Shown here: one piece after another, positions 34,935 through 44,033 of the stretch
Layout of the letters: every line of letters begins with the position of its first letter
Position numbering within the stretch: the first letter of the stretch is position 1
Source of the DNA: Bacteroidales bacterium UBA6851
GTDB taxonomy: Bacteria > Bacteroidota > Bacteroidia > Bacteroidales > UBA932
Direction: 5' to 3'
Length of the DNA stretch: 64,000 nt
NCBI GenBank assembly: GCA_002451795.1
Contig: DKDJ01000004.1
Location: forward strand, 1 to 64,000
The notes under the pieces: model-generated
What the model saw: the letters and a program-made list of their open reading frames with translations, nothing else
Databases searched by the model: none
What the model was told of the DNA's origin: nothing
Position numbers and translations under genes: made by a program

Positions 34935-35357
34935 TACACATCGGCGACAGCCTACTGCTCGCACCGCTGCTCCGCCCTTGCCGACAAGCTCCGCAAGCGA
35001 AACGACCGGCTCAAATCCACAGAATCCGACCATCGGGAGGAACTTCCGGACTATCCTGAAAGAGCCGTGACGGAGGTTATCTGCAACGCCATCATCCACC
35101 GCGACTACCAAGAGCTCGGCAGCGAGATCCACATTGACATCTACGACGACCGAATGGAAGTATATTCACCCAGAGGAATGATTGACGGCCGCCTGATTCA
35201 GCAGTTGAATCCGCTTTCAGTCCCGTCCAAACGTCGCAATCCCCTCCTCGCGGACTTCTTCAGCCGTCTCGACCTTATGGAACGTCAAGGCAAATACGGC
35301 AAATTCTACGGCTGTTCAAATTATCCACGTTGCAGGTACACCACACCATATAGCTAA
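34872..35357 (+). pseudogene. Chimeric ORF of three gene fragments
   Basis: A 161-codon frame built of unrelated pieces. Residues 1-50 are the zinc-finger mobile-element protein (VCQHCGKEF, then YCSHRCSALADKL). Residues about 55-138 are the ATP-binding part of an AlbA/HATPase_c_4 protein (PERAVTEVICNAIIHRDYQE, then VYSPRGMIDG), the same family as the gene at 8991. Residues 139-161 are a topoisomerase-type zinc finger (FYGCSNYPRCRY). The parts join in frame, so a protein could be made, but a function is doubtful. The intergenic stretch 35358-35509 shows nothing further. Confidence 0.75.
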
Positions 35358-35509
35358 AAACGCCCCAGAAATCCCCATCACATTCCCGCTATCGCTCCAA
35401 TGCCGAAAGACTTCCGAAAAAAAATCATTCTCCATTTTTTACTTTCGCCATCCTGCTGGGTATATGTAGTGAGACGTCTCAGAAAACAACATCTAAAGAC
35501 ATTGGAATT

Positions 35510-35899
35510 ATGAGAAAAGGATTACTTACAGCAGCGATGGCTGCATTGCTTATGCTCACGGCCTACGCATCCGCGGAAGCCCGCAGGCCACACAATCACA
35601 GAGGATGTTACGGCAGATATCACAGATGCTATGCGGCGGCTGTTGTGCCGGAATATAGGACAGTACAGGTGGAGCGCACGACCACGGTGAACAAGACCTC
35701 TCGTCCGGAACGCAAGCTAATGGCTGTGGCATATATCCAGGAGAATGGCTATCTTTCGGTCAGCAAATACTGCGGCTTCACCGGACTGGACCGCAAGTTC
35801 GCTGAGGCGGAGCTGGATTCTTTCACTTTGGACAGAAAGACTCCGCTTGTCAGGACGACGCAGGGAAAGAAGATTGTTTACACATTGGCTGATGAATGA
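35510..35899 (+). CDS. Small secreted protein of unknown function
   Basis: A 129-residue protein with a clear signal peptide (GLLTAAMAALLMLTAYASAEA, cleavage near residue 24), a His/Arg/Cys/Tyr-rich stretch (HNHRGCYGRYHRCY) and a folded C-terminal part. No family is recognised. Its end overlaps the sigma factor start by 8 nt, placing it first in the operon; it could be the extracytoplasmic stress-related partner of the sigma system. Confidence 0.7.
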   Translation: MRKGLLTAAMAALLMLTAYASAEARRPHNHRGCYGRYHRCYAAAVVPEYRTVQVERTTTVNKTSRPERKLMAVAYIQENGYLSVSKYCGFTGLDRKFAEAELDSFTLDRKTPLVRTTQGKKIVYTLADE

Positions 35900-36422
35900 G
35901 AAAAACATAGTACGGCTGCTTGGGTGGAACCTCCAAGTTGGTTTCCGAGCACTCGTGAAAGAGTACAAGGAACCCATCTACTGGCACATCCGGCGAATCA
36001 CCGTGAACAGCGAGGACGCGCAGGATGCCACCCAGGAGACATTCATCAGGGTGTTCCGCTCGTTCGGGCAATACGACCGCACCCGCTCGTTCACCGCCTG
36101 GCTCTACCGGATTGCGACCAACGAGGCTCTTAGAATCATCGAAAAGCGCCACCCGGCGGTCAATATCGAGGACAATGCAGAGGCTATGTCAATGCTTGCG
36201 GACGAATACATTGACCTCAGCGACATAGAGGCTGTCAATCTCCAGAAAGCCATACATTCGCTTCCAAAGAAGCAGCAGCTGACATTCAACCTCCGGTACT
36301 ATGACGAACTGAGCTTCGATGAGATTGCGCAGATAACAGACTCTACTCCGGACAGCGCGAAGGCCAACTGGCACAATGCAAAAGTCAAGATTTACAATTA
36401 TCTGAAAGAATATTATGGATAA
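35892..36422 (+). CDS. ECF-type RNA polymerase sigma factor
   Basis: A 176-residue sigma-70 family protein with region 2 (FRALVKEYKEPIYWHIRRIT, DAQDATQETFIRVFRSF, FTAWLYRIATNEALR) and region 4 (LPKKQQLTFNLRYYDELSFD, EIAQITDSTPDSAKANWHNA). The frame is open much further upstream, within the previous gene, but ATG 35892 gives the standard length. It overlaps the anti-sigma gene by 8 nt. It directs transcription of its own regulon, probably including this operon. Confidence 0.92.
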   Translation: MNEKNIVRLLGWNLQVGFRALVKEYKEPIYWHIRRITVNSEDAQDATQETFIRVFRSFGQYDRTRSFTAWLYRIATNEALRIIEKRHPAVNIEDNAEAMSMLADEYIDLSDIEAVNLQKAIHSLPKKQQLTFNLRYYDELSFDEIAQITDSTPDSAKANWHNAKVKIYNYLKEYYG

Positions 36423-36738
36423 AGAAATGAATATGATGGGCGTCGGCAAGCGTATGCCGTACAAAGTCCCGGACGGAACGCTTGACGATATCGAGCGCAA
36501 TGTCCTGAAAGCAACAGGATGCGAAAGGAAGCAGCCTCACAGACTCCGTACAATCAGCATTGCCCTTGCCGCGGCAGCATCGTTGACATTGATAGCAACA
36601 TTCGCATGGCACCGGCATCCCGTCCAAGTGGATTCTCTGGCGGAAGTGCAGCAGGCGTTCGCAAACCTTGACAATGCAGACCAGGCGTTCCTCAGCGAAA
36701 TTTACAACGAAGACACATTCATGAACATAAATTATTAG
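36415..36738 (+). CDS. Putative anti-sigma factor
   Basis: A 107-residue protein with one membrane segment (TISIALAAAASLTLIATFAW, about 47-66), a cytoplasmic N-terminal part and a short periplasmic tail. Placement directly after an ECF sigma gene with an 8-nt overlap and the single-pass topology point to an anti-sigma factor. It lacks a recognisable zinc HxxxCxxC motif. Confidence 0.72.
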   Translation: MDKEMNMMGVGKRMPYKVPDGTLDDIERNVLKATGCERKQPHRLRTISIALAAAASLTLIATFAWHRHPVQVDSLAEVQQAFANLDNADQAFLSEIYNEDTFMNINY

Positions 36739-36745
36739 AATACAG

Positions 36746-37210
36746 ATGAAAACAATATTCAGAACAATAATCGCGGCGTCATTCGCAATTCTTATGTCAA
36801 TGACATTGGCCGCACAGCCTAACGAAAAGAAGATCAGCCGCGAGGAGCTTGCGATGAAACAGGCCGAGCACATTTCCACGGAACTGGCGTTCGATGAGGC
36901 TACGAGCAAAAAATTCGAGGAGACATACTGCAGTTTCCAGCGAGAACTTTGGGCACTGGGACCAAGCCTCGGCAAGCAGCAGTCAGGGAATCCGAGCGAG
37001 GAGGAGATGAAGCAGCGTTTCGAGCGCAGCCAGAAGATTCTGGACCTCCGCAAGAAGTACTACGACATCTACAGTACGTTCCTCTCGCAGAAGCAGATAT
37101 CCCGCGTGTACGAAATCGAGCGCGATATGATGCGCAGGCTCTCTCAGCCGAAGCCGCAGGATCCAAGGACGAAGCAACCATCAAAACCTAGGAGCAATGC
37201 GCAGAGATAG
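36746..37210 (+). CDS. Periplasmic Spy/CpxP-like helical protein
   Basis: A 154-residue protein with a signal peptide (FRTIIAASFAILMSMTLAAQ) and a helical body rich in charged residues (EELAMKQAEHISTELAFDEA, SQKILDLRKKYYDIYSTFLS). Length and pattern match Spy/CpxP-like or DUF4890-like proteins that often follow ECF sigma/anti-sigma pairs in Bacteroidota. A chaperone or stress-sensing role in the periplasm is inferred. Its end overlaps the next gene by 14 nt. Confidence 0.7.
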   Translation: MKTIFRTIIAASFAILMSMTLAAQPNEKKISREELAMKQAEHISTELAFDEATSKKFEETYCSFQRELWALGPSLGKQQSGNPSEEEMKQRFERSQKILDLRKKYYDIYSTFLSQKQISRVYEIERDMMRRLSQPKPQDPRTKQPSKPRSNAQR

Positions 37211-38786
37211 ACTGTATTATGGCCTCATCGCCCTCTCGATAGCATTGGCGGGTTGTTCTTCAAAGGAGGAACAGCCTGCCGGCGGTGACGGAGACGACAA
37301 GGGTTCGGAAACATTGACACTCAAAGAGAGGGTTGAGTCAATGATGGTGAAGGTCGAAGGCGGAACCTTCATTATGGGACAGACGACTTCCGGTCTGTAC
37401 AACGGGGCATTGACAAAGGCGGAGTCAGATGCACAGGACAACAACGATCCGCGTCCGGATGAGCTTCCGCTTCATAAGGTGACTCTGTCCGATTTCGAGA
37501 TATCGAAATATGAAGTCACGCAGGGACTTTGGAAAGAAGTAATGGGAACATTGGAGCCTTGCTGGTCGGCTTCGGAATATGGCGAGGATGACGACAGGGC
37601 AATGGACGGCGTGGACTGGGATGATGCCAACCGGTTCGTTGAAAGACTCAATGAACTGACCGGAGGAGACTGGAGGCTTCCAACCGAGGCAGAATGGGAG
37701 TTCGCCGCAAGAGGTGGAGTGAAAAGCAAGGACTACCGCTACAGTGGAAGCAATGATGTGAATGAAGCCGGCTGGTTCAAGGAAAACGGCTTGAGCCACG
37801 TTAACAAGGTGGGGCTTAAAGCGGCCAACGAACTTGGCATATACGATATGTCGGGCAATGCGTTCGAGTGGTGCTATGACTGGTATGGGCCATATTCTGA
37901 CGTGGAGCAGGTCAATCCCAAAGGTCCTTCTGACGCCGACAATGAATACGTATATGCCGGGAAGAATGTCTCTACGCACGTTTTGCGCGGCGGGCATTGG
38001 CAGAGCAGTTCATTCGGGCTGAGGGTGTCATTCAGGACCAAGATTCCGACATCGAACTACAAGCCAAAGGCAGGATTCCGCATAGCGCGAGGCATTCCGT
38101 ATTCGGAAATGAACAACTATGCCCCAGGAGACGGAACCATCTCCCCTCTTGACGACTTCGGAAAATACGTTAGCGGCACATTGCCGTACAGGATGAAGAG
38201 CATAGCGAGTGCTGATGCTGCCGTAAAGCCGATTCTGGTGATGTATCTGCACGGCGGTTCGTCCAAGGGAAACGACAACGAGACACAAATGAAGGAGGCC
38301 GCCGTCAGCGTTATCGCCGGGTATCTAGCGGACAATTCCATTCCGAGCATATTCATTGTCCCTCAATGTCCATCCTCCGGAAACTGGGGCGCGAAAATGA
38401 ACGAGCCTCTCGCGAAGCTTATAGGTGAGTACGAAGCGGCCTGTAACGGGATATATGTCCTCGGCGGTTCGATGGGAGGCACCGGCACCTGGTCATTGGC
38501 CAACGCCTATCCGGAGAAGTTCAGCGGGATAATGCCCGTCGCAGGGAAGCCGGGAGCCGCAGATGCGGCGAATTTCAGGTCAATGCGTGTCTGCACGGTG
38601 ATGAGTGAGTCGGACGAGGTGATGAAGACCGCATACGAGGATGTCAAGGCATTCTGCGAGAGCATCAATGCCGCCGGAGGCAATGCTTCGTGCACCATAG
38701 TGCTGGCATCCGAGCAATGGTCGCATCAGACCACCTGCGAGCAGTCCTATACGGCAGAACGTCTCCGCTGGCTGTTCGGAAAGTAG
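37197..38786 (+). CDS. SUMF1/FGE-sulfatase domain-esterase fusion lipoprotein
   Basis: A 529-residue lipoprotein (LIALSIALAGC, Cys20). Residues about 50-300 form a formylglycine-generating-enzyme-like domain (GGTFIMGQ, FEISKYEVTQGLWKEVMG, WRLPTEAEWEFAARGG, MSGNAFEWCYDWYG, VLRGGHW). The rest is an alpha/beta hydrolase of the carboxylesterase/PHB depolymerase type, with MYLHGG and nucleophile Ser425 in GGSMGG. The first domain may bind substrate rather than act as an enzyme. It ends the sigma operon. Secreted carbohydrate esterase activity is a reasonable guess. Confidence 0.85.
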   Translation: MRRDRLYYGLIALSIALAGCSSKEEQPAGGDGDDKGSETLTLKERVESMMVKVEGGTFIMGQTTSGLYNGALTKAESDAQDNNDPRPDELPLHKVTLSDFEISKYEVTQGLWKEVMGTLEPCWSASEYGEDDDRAMDGVDWDDANRFVERLNELTGGDWRLPTEAEWEFAARGGVKSKDYRYSGSNDVNEAGWFKENGLSHVNKVGLKAANELGIYDMSGNAFEWCYDWYGPYSDVEQVNPKGPSDADNEYVYAGKNVSTHVLRGGHWQSSSFGLRVSFRTKIPTSNYKPKAGFRIARGIPYSEMNNYAPGDGTISPLDDFGKYVSGTLPYRMKSIASADAAVKPILVMYLHGGSSKGNDNETQMKEAAVSVIAGYLADNSIPSIFIVPQCPSSGNWGAKMNEPLAKLIGEYEAACNGIYVLGGSMGGTGTWSLANAYPEKFSGIMPVAGKPGAADAANFRSMRVCTVMSESDEVMKTAYEDVKAFCESINAAGGNASCTIVLASEQWSHQTTCEQSYTAERLRWLFGK

Positions 38787-38834
38787 TTCATTTCCAGATA
38801 ACTACCACGACCGCAAGATTTCCTGGGCGAGCCT

Positions 38835-39221
38835 CTATTCGAGGCTGAATGTTGACCTTAAGTCGCTCTCCCATATTGGCGGGAAGCAACACCGAGTCCC
38901 TTCTGCGACAAGCGGATAGATATTCAGTATCAAGCTATTGACTTCTGGGGTAAGCCACCGCCGCCTGCGGATGTGCAGTTCAACTCTCCGGTCACGTACC
39001 GGAAAATCCGGCATTGTGGTAGGTTCCGTAAAGCCATTGGGGCGCACGTCCTGCTGGCTCTCCCTGGACGTGAGAGACTCTGTCTCCATCCATACCAATC
39101 CGAAGAAGTCCAACATCCCCTCAGGAAGAAAGAAACTGAGATAGTGTTCGTAGAGCTTTGCTTGTGTAGTATCCTTATCCATGACCACAAAGACACTTCC
39201 TTTCACAGAATCTACCTTCAT
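38835..39221 (-). pseudogene. ISAon1-type transposase N-terminal region, decayed
   Basis: A 128-codon frame resembling the short upstream ORF of ISAon1-family elements (LYEHYLSFFLPEGMLDFFGL, RPNGFTEPTTMPDFPVRDRR, VELHIRRRRW). After LNIYPLVAEGTR the normal reading appears to be lost. The main transposase that should follow is absent. Confidence 0.65.
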
Positions 39222-39249
39222 GGAAGAAAATTCACATCATGTCAAACAC

Positions 39250-39422
39250 GGAAGTTTGCAGGTGAGCTTCACCATGTCACCGTGAGCGTGCTGTTTGTAG
39301 TGTAACCCTTGTAGCCGTCCAGACATTTATCCTTGGCAACCTTGTCGTAGTCAATCCTAACGGAGGCGTCTCCTGTCATTGCTGTAAGGAAGCGGTTGTA
39401 ACCGCGGTTGTTCAGTTTGTAC
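39250..39422 (-). pseudogene. Fragment of another IS transposase (IS1634/IS1380-like)
   Basis: The minus strand encodes KYKLNNRGYNRFLTAMTGD, then ASVRIDYDKVAKDKCLDGYK and GYTTNSTL before a stop. NNRGYNRFL and DGxKGYTTN are hallmarks of IS1634-type transposases. Both ends are missing. Confidence 0.55.
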
Positions 39423-39512
39423 TTGGTGATTCTAAATTTTGGTCTTGGCCGCGCATGGTCTCTCCGGCGACGAGTGCAGGCAAATAGAACGTCAGAGACT
39501 TGCAGCCTCCCG

Positions 39513-39698
39513 TCAAATAAATCTTTTGTGCTCTTCCGAGTAGCGGTAACCGGCCTTCAGGAGCTTGGACTCCAGAGCTGCCCGATCCTCGTGAAAATAC
39601 CAGCATATCTGGTCAAGGTTGTTGAACTCCTCGTCGCGGAGGAGAAAATTTATGGCCGACACCAGCATCGCCATGTCATTCTGCGGAAGATGTTCCAT
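39513..39698 (-). CDS. DUF4250 protein
   Basis: A 61-residue protein with the DUF4250 pattern (LPQNDMAMLVSAINFLLRDE, YRYSEEHKRF at the end). Function unknown; common in anaerobic bacteria. It follows the 102-residue gene after 26 nt on the same strand. Confidence 0.8.
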   Translation of the reverse strand: MEHLPQNDMAMLVSAINFLLRDEEFNNLDQICWYFHEDRAALESKLLKAGYRYSEEHKRFI

Positions 39699-39724
39699 AA
39701 TTACCCTTACAAATGTCTGTATTT

Positions 39725-40033
39725 CTATTGCCTCTTTTCTGCGTTCAGCATTTGCTCCAGCCTGGCAATCGCGTCCGTCATGTCAGCGGCAAAGTGCGTG
39801 TGCTCCATCAAGAATCCGTTCCTTCCGCTCGCAAGAACACGATAAAGAGCCGGAGACATTTCCATAGCATAGGAGGCAACGGCATATTCGATATCGTCGC
39901 GCTGTGACGGGGAACTCGAATACTGATAGACACGCCATTTCTGATGAAATATGCAGTAGGCCGACTCCATAGCCGCACGCGAGACTCTCCCCTTTTCCGA
40001 CGGGGTCATATTCCGTTTGCTTTCACACATCAT
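39725..40033 (-). CDS. Hypothetical helical protein
   Basis: A 102-residue protein without recognised motif. It looks largely helical (SRAAMESAYCIFHQKWRVYQ, DDIEYAVASYAMEMSPALYR) and cytoplasmic. It probably shares an operon with the DUF4250 gene downstream. Confidence 0.65.
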   Translation of the reverse strand: MMCESKRNMTPSEKGRVSRAAMESAYCIFHQKWRVYQYSSSPSQRDDIEYAVASYAMEMSPALYRVLASGRNGFLMEHTHFAADMTDAIARLEQMLNAEKRQ

Positions 40034-40083
40034 TCAATCGACTTGTGAACAATGACGCCTTCCAAGCACCCGGCATCACCTTT

Positions 40084-40668
40084 TCACATTTCAAAGGTAT
40101 GCAAAATTTCCTCCACGTACCTAGGAAGATCAACTACCGTCGGTTTATGCCCGAGCGCTGGTATTATCTTCTCCGTAAGATCCGAAACAGACACTCTCAC
40201 GGTGGACGTATTGATGCATGGATGAATGCCGACAGTGGAGTCTTGGCCCACAAGGAGATCCCTATCCACGAGGAGCCTCACCTGCCTCTCGCAGTCATTC
40301 ATAAGCCCCAGCACAGAGACAGAACCCGGAGTGAGGTCAAGAAAGTCCTTCATGTGCATTTCGTTCGCGAAAGAAAGCCTTGCGGAGCCAATCTGGGCCG
40401 AAATGTCTTTTGTCTTAAACTTCTTGTCCCCCGGCATCATCAGAAGGAAAAACGAGGTTTCCTGACGGTTGCACAAGAACAAGTTCTTGCAAATGTGAGT
40501 ATCAAGAGCTGCCCCCACAGCATCACAAGTCTCCATATCGAAAGCCACTGGATGATCAGCACGCATAAAATCAATATGCAAACCATCCAGAAAGTCATAG
40601 CTCCGAACTTCGTTTTCAATACGTCCCGCGCAATCGGCAGGTCTCCCCCTTTCAACCAATATATTCAT
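40084..40668 (-). CDS. ProX/PrdX-type aminoacyl-tRNA deacylase
   Basis: A 194-residue protein of the YbaK/ProX editing family (FFLLMMPGDKKFKTKDISAQ, ARLSFANEMHMKDFLDLTPG, SVSVLGLMNDCERQVRLLVD, GIHPCINTSTVRVS). These domains remove mischarged amino acids from tRNA, typically alanine from tRNA-Pro. ATG 40668 is preferred to one 12 codons upstream. A second YbaK-like gene is at 62817. Confidence 0.88.
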   Translation of the reverse strand: MNILVERGRPADCAGRIENEVRSYDFLDGLHIDFMRADHPVAFDMETCDAVGAALDTHICKNLFLCNRQETSFFLLMMPGDKKFKTKDISAQIGSARLSFANEMHMKDFLDLTPGSVSVLGLMNDCERQVRLLVDRDLLVGQDSTVGIHPCINTSTVRVSVSDLTEKIIPALGHKPTVVDLPRYVEEILHTFEM

Positions 40669-40704
40669 ACCACGAAGATACAACTTTTCTCCTTTACTGC
40701 ACAC

Positions 40705-41351
40705 CGCCTATAAACAAGCCGTTTGTAGCACCTCAAAAACTACAAATGAAATGCCACAAAAGTTAGTTCTAAACTACCACGAAAGTTAGCAGCAAAATAG
40801 CGCAATTCATAGTATTAAACATCCACAAATATTAGTTTTTACTTGCAAATATAACTGAATATCACCAATTTCGCACACATAATCAAAATACGGCTACAAT
40901 ATGAGTTATTCACATAGAATTGCTGACCTTCAACTGGCAGCCTTGCTACTTGTCCGGTTCTAAGGTCAAGGACAAGGAAGGCAAGCCGGAACTTCAGATT
41001 CTTGTCTCCTATTGCAGTGCCTTCTGAACCGCACTAACCGCTATCGAATCAATGTTTTCAGATTTTTTTCATATACTTAGAATTGCTAATTTTGTATTTA
41101 GAGAAGCCATCCACCCAAGAGGGATGGACTTACATAAAAGAAAAAAACCGGACTCATCACCAGCACTTATGTCTGGGAGAGGAGCTACCGGGACTGCGAG
41201 ACTAATGTAATTATTTTGAGCAAATTTAAAAAACATATTGCCTACTTGCGTTTGCCGAATTCTACTTACTTAACCTCCTCGAAAATAATAATAGCTTTGA
41301 TATTATGCACAATACAACTAAATTTGCAAAACTATCAATCATTATTCAATA
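40705..41351. other. Intergenic stretch of about 650 bp
   Basis: No gene with a credible start. A short frame at 40926-41030 ends in KVKDKEGKPELQILVSYCSA, probably the tail of a lost protein, and A/T-rich sequence continues to the next gene. No terminator or repeat stands out. Confidence 0.45.
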
Positions 41352-43499
41352 ATGTCACGCTGCCTATACAACTCTTCAATATCCGAGTTTCTTAAGAGCT
41401 CCCCACAGTCACTTCTTGGAGAATTCGCTGAATGCTATCATGGTACGATTCAAGCTACAACCAATGAAGCATGGGTAGAAGAAATCAAAATAATGCAAAA
41501 TATCCTTCAGCCTTGGAAGGAAGAGTATGGACACGTAATATTCGAATATAACATTCCTCGCCTTGGTAAGAGGATCGATGTAGTTCTTCTGCTCAGAGGG
41601 CTTATATTTTGCCTTGAGTTTAAAATCGGAGAAAAGGACGTGCTTCAATCTGACATAGAGCAAGTCCTTGATTATGCCCTAGATTTGAAGAATTTTCATC
41701 TTTTAAGCCAAGATAGGACAATCGTCCCGATACTGATTCCCTCCAGGTATTCAAACACAAGCAGTGTGTTTTCCCCATCAGTCTACGACGACTCCATTTA
41801 CAACCCACTCATTTCTGGAGCACAAGGGCTTCAGAGTCTTATAAACGAGGTTCTCATATATTCCAAAGCACAACAAGACAAATCATTAAACGAAGACTGG
41901 ATAAAAAGCCCGTACTCTCCAACACCAACGATTATTGAAGCGGCTCGAACCCTGTATGAAAACCATAGCGTAGAAGACATTACACGACACGAGGCGGATA
42001 AAGTATCAACCGACGCAACCATTTCTTACATTTTGAAAGTCATCGAGACAAGTAAGGAAAGTCAGCAGAAGAGCATCTGTTTTGTAACAGGAGTGCCTGG
42101 TGCCGGAAAAACTCTCGTAGGACTCGATGTGGCTGTAAAACAATCTTACAAAGATGGAGACAAACAGGTCCAGGACGAAGGTGCTGTTTACTTATCCGGA
42201 AATGGCCCCCTCGTTGCGGTCCTCACAGAAGCATTAGCAATTGATGATAACAAGAAGTGCAAGTCAAAAGGTGAAAAGAAGAATATGTCCGACTCACGAC
42301 GCGAAGTCGGAAAATTCATTCAGATAATCCACCGTTATCGTGACAATATGCTCTGTAAAATTAAAAATCCAGTAGTAGACGGCAAACTTGAGATTGATCC
42401 AGAAAAAGCCTTAAAAATGGATAAATCCGGTTATAGTGAAGTGGAGCATGTAGCAATTTTCGATGAGGCACAACGATCATGGACCAAGAAAAGACTCGCA
42501 GATTACCTCAAACGAGGAGGAACGTATGGAAATAAATTAAAAGTTCCCAACTTTCCATATTCAGAAGCAGCTTTCTTGATTTGGTCGCTTGACCAACGAG
42601 AAGATTGGGCAACTATCGTATGCCTTGTGGGTGGAGGACAGGAAATCAATACAGGAGAAGCAGGCATCTCAGAATGGATAAAAGCATTGAATGAGCTATT
42701 TCCTCACTGGAAAGTATATATTTCAAACAAGTTAACGGAAGCAGAATACGCAGAAGGCCGCGTAAATGAACTGCTGAAGGATAATCCCAATGTGACTTTC
42801 TCGGACAAACTACATTTGGGAGTCAGTCTACGTTCTTTCAGAGCCGAGAAACTATCTGCCTTTGTTCACTCTTTACTTTCATTCAACACTGACGCGGCGT
42901 CTATATATGAAAGCATCCGAGAGCGCTACCCAATCATGCTCACGAGAGATATGGATAAGGCACGCAAATGGCTGCGAGACCATGTTCGCGGCTCCCAAAG
43001 ATCCGGAGTACTCGTAACCAAAGCGGCTGCGAGATTCAAACCACTTGCTGTTGATATTTTGGCACAGGGAGACGAAAACGCAGTTCACTGGTTCCTAGAA
43101 GACAATGTTGATATTAGATCTTCCAATTATCTTGAAGACGCTGCCACAGAGATTCAAGTTCAAGGACTTGAACTAGATTATACTTGCGTTCTTTGGGATG
43201 CGGATATGAGGTGCTATGGAGATTCATCAGACCGTAAATGGAGATACTTCAACTTCAATGGACATACCGCATGGAGGGAGGAGAATGGACAAACAGAAAA
43301 CAGTATTGAGCGGACCAAATATATGCTGAATGCTTATCGTGTACTTCTTACCCGTGCACGCTTGGGAATGGTTATCTGTGTCCCACAAGGCAACGGCAAT
43401 ATGACTGTCGGAGGCTTTCCAGAGGATGCAACCAGACTACCAAAATTCTATAATGGCACATACGAATATTTGAAAAGCCTTGGCTTAAAAGAACTATAG
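41352..43499 (+). CDS. PD-(D/E)xK nuclease-DUF2075 helicase
   Basis: A 715-residue protein. Near residue 75-95, RLGKRIDVVLLLRGLIFCLE followed by FKIGE gives the D...ExK core of a PD-(D/E)xK nuclease. The DUF2075 SF1-type helicase follows: Walker A GVPGAGKT (about 248-255), motif II IFDEAQRSW, LVGGGQEI, and the C-terminal motifs EIQVQGLELDYTCVLW and YRVLLTRARLGMVICVP. Such nuclease-helicase fusions occur in defence islands; a restriction-like role is likely but unproven. It stands alone. Confidence 0.85.
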   Translation: MSRCLYNSSISEFLKSSPQSLLGEFAECYHGTIQATTNEAWVEEIKIMQNILQPWKEEYGHVIFEYNIPRLGKRIDVVLLLRGLIFCLEFKIGEKDVLQSDIEQVLDYALDLKNFHLLSQDRTIVPILIPSRYSNTSSVFSPSVYDDSIYNPLISGAQGLQSLINEVLIYSKAQQDKSLNEDWIKSPYSPTPTIIEAARTLYENHSVEDITRHEADKVSTDATISYILKVIETSKESQQKSICFVTGVPGAGKTLVGLDVAVKQSYKDGDKQVQDEGAVYLSGNGPLVAVLTEALAIDDNKKCKSKGEKKNMSDSRREVGKFIQIIHRYRDNMLCKIKNPVVDGKLEIDPEKALKMDKSGYSEVEHVAIFDEAQRSWTKKRLADYLKRGGTYGNKLKVPNFPYSEAAFLIWSLDQREDWATIVCLVGGGQEINTGEAGISEWIKALNELFPHWKVYISNKLTEAEYAEGRVNELLKDNPNVTFSDKLHLGVSLRSFRAEKLSAFVHSLLSFNTDAASIYESIRERYPIMLTRDMDKARKWLRDHVRGSQRSGVLVTKAAARFKPLAVDILAQGDENAVHWFLEDNVDIRSSNYLEDAATEIQVQGLELDYTCVLWDADMRCYGDSSDRKWRYFNFNGHTAWREENGQTENSIERTKYMLNAYRVLLTRARLGMVICVPQGNGNMTVGGFPEDATRLPKFYNGTYEYLKSLGLKEL

Positions 43500-43599
43500 C
43501 CAGGACGAGATTAATCCGCCACCCCAGCATTGCAACATAGCTTTCATCAAGCACTTTCCAAATATTCGAGAAACTTGCTTTTGAAAACGCTAAAATGTT

Positions 43600-43607
43600 T
43601 ATATTTG
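43600..43607 (+). promoter_or_regulatory. -7 promoter box for the NUDIX gene
   Basis: TATATTTG, 19 nt before the ATG at 43627; an AGGA stretch precedes the start. Confidence 0.5.
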
Positions 43608-43626
43608 TGTCAATGGAGGAATTACG

Positions 43627-44010
43627 ATGAAAACAGTTGAAGTGGTGGCGGCTATTATACGTGATGGGAGCAAGATTCTATCGACACAGCGAGGATACGG
43701 AGAATGGAAAGGCTATTGGGAATTCCCGGGTGGCAAGATTGAGGCGGGCGAAACTCCAGAAGCTGCACTTGTCCGCGAGATTAAAGAAGAAATGGCGGCG
43801 AAGATTACCATAGACAGATTCGTATGCACCGTAGAGTATGATTATCCCGCATTTCATCTCATTATGCACTGCTATCTCTGTCATTTTTCATCGGAGGGGT
43901 GGTCTCTTTTAGAGCATGAAGATGCCCGTTGGCTGGACATCACGCAGACGGGCTCGGTAAAATGGCTTCCAGCAGACCTTATGGTACTACCAAAGATCAC
44001 TTCGATGTAA
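43627..44010 (+). CDS. NUDIX hydrolase, MutT-like
   Basis: A 127-residue MutT-type enzyme. The NUDIX box is GGKIEAGETPEAALVREIKE followed by EM; the Gly usually found three residues later is Ala. The N-terminal VVAAIIRDGSKILSTQRG and C-terminal LDITQTGSVKWLPADL fit 8-oxo-dGTP diphosphatases of the MutT/CTP pyrophosphohydrolase group. Hydrolysis of oxidised or abnormal nucleoside triphosphates in the cytoplasm is expected. It precedes the symporter gene by 23 nt. Confidence 0.9.
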   Translation: MKTVEVVAAIIRDGSKILSTQRGYGEWKGYWEFPGGKIEAGETPEAALVREIKEEMAAKITIDRFVCTVEYDYPAFHLIMHCYLCHFSSEGWSLLEHEDARWLDITQTGSVKWLPADLMVLPKITSM

Positions 44011-44033
44011 AATAAATCCTTGAGAGAAAGTAT

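Noticed and set aside
38930..39305. Plus-strand ORFs of 68 and 110 codons
   Set aside because: They are antisense shadows of the two transposase relics on the minus strand.
40045..40713. 222-codon plus-strand ORF
   Set aside because: Antisense to the ProX-like deacylase gene, which has clear family motifs on the minus strand.
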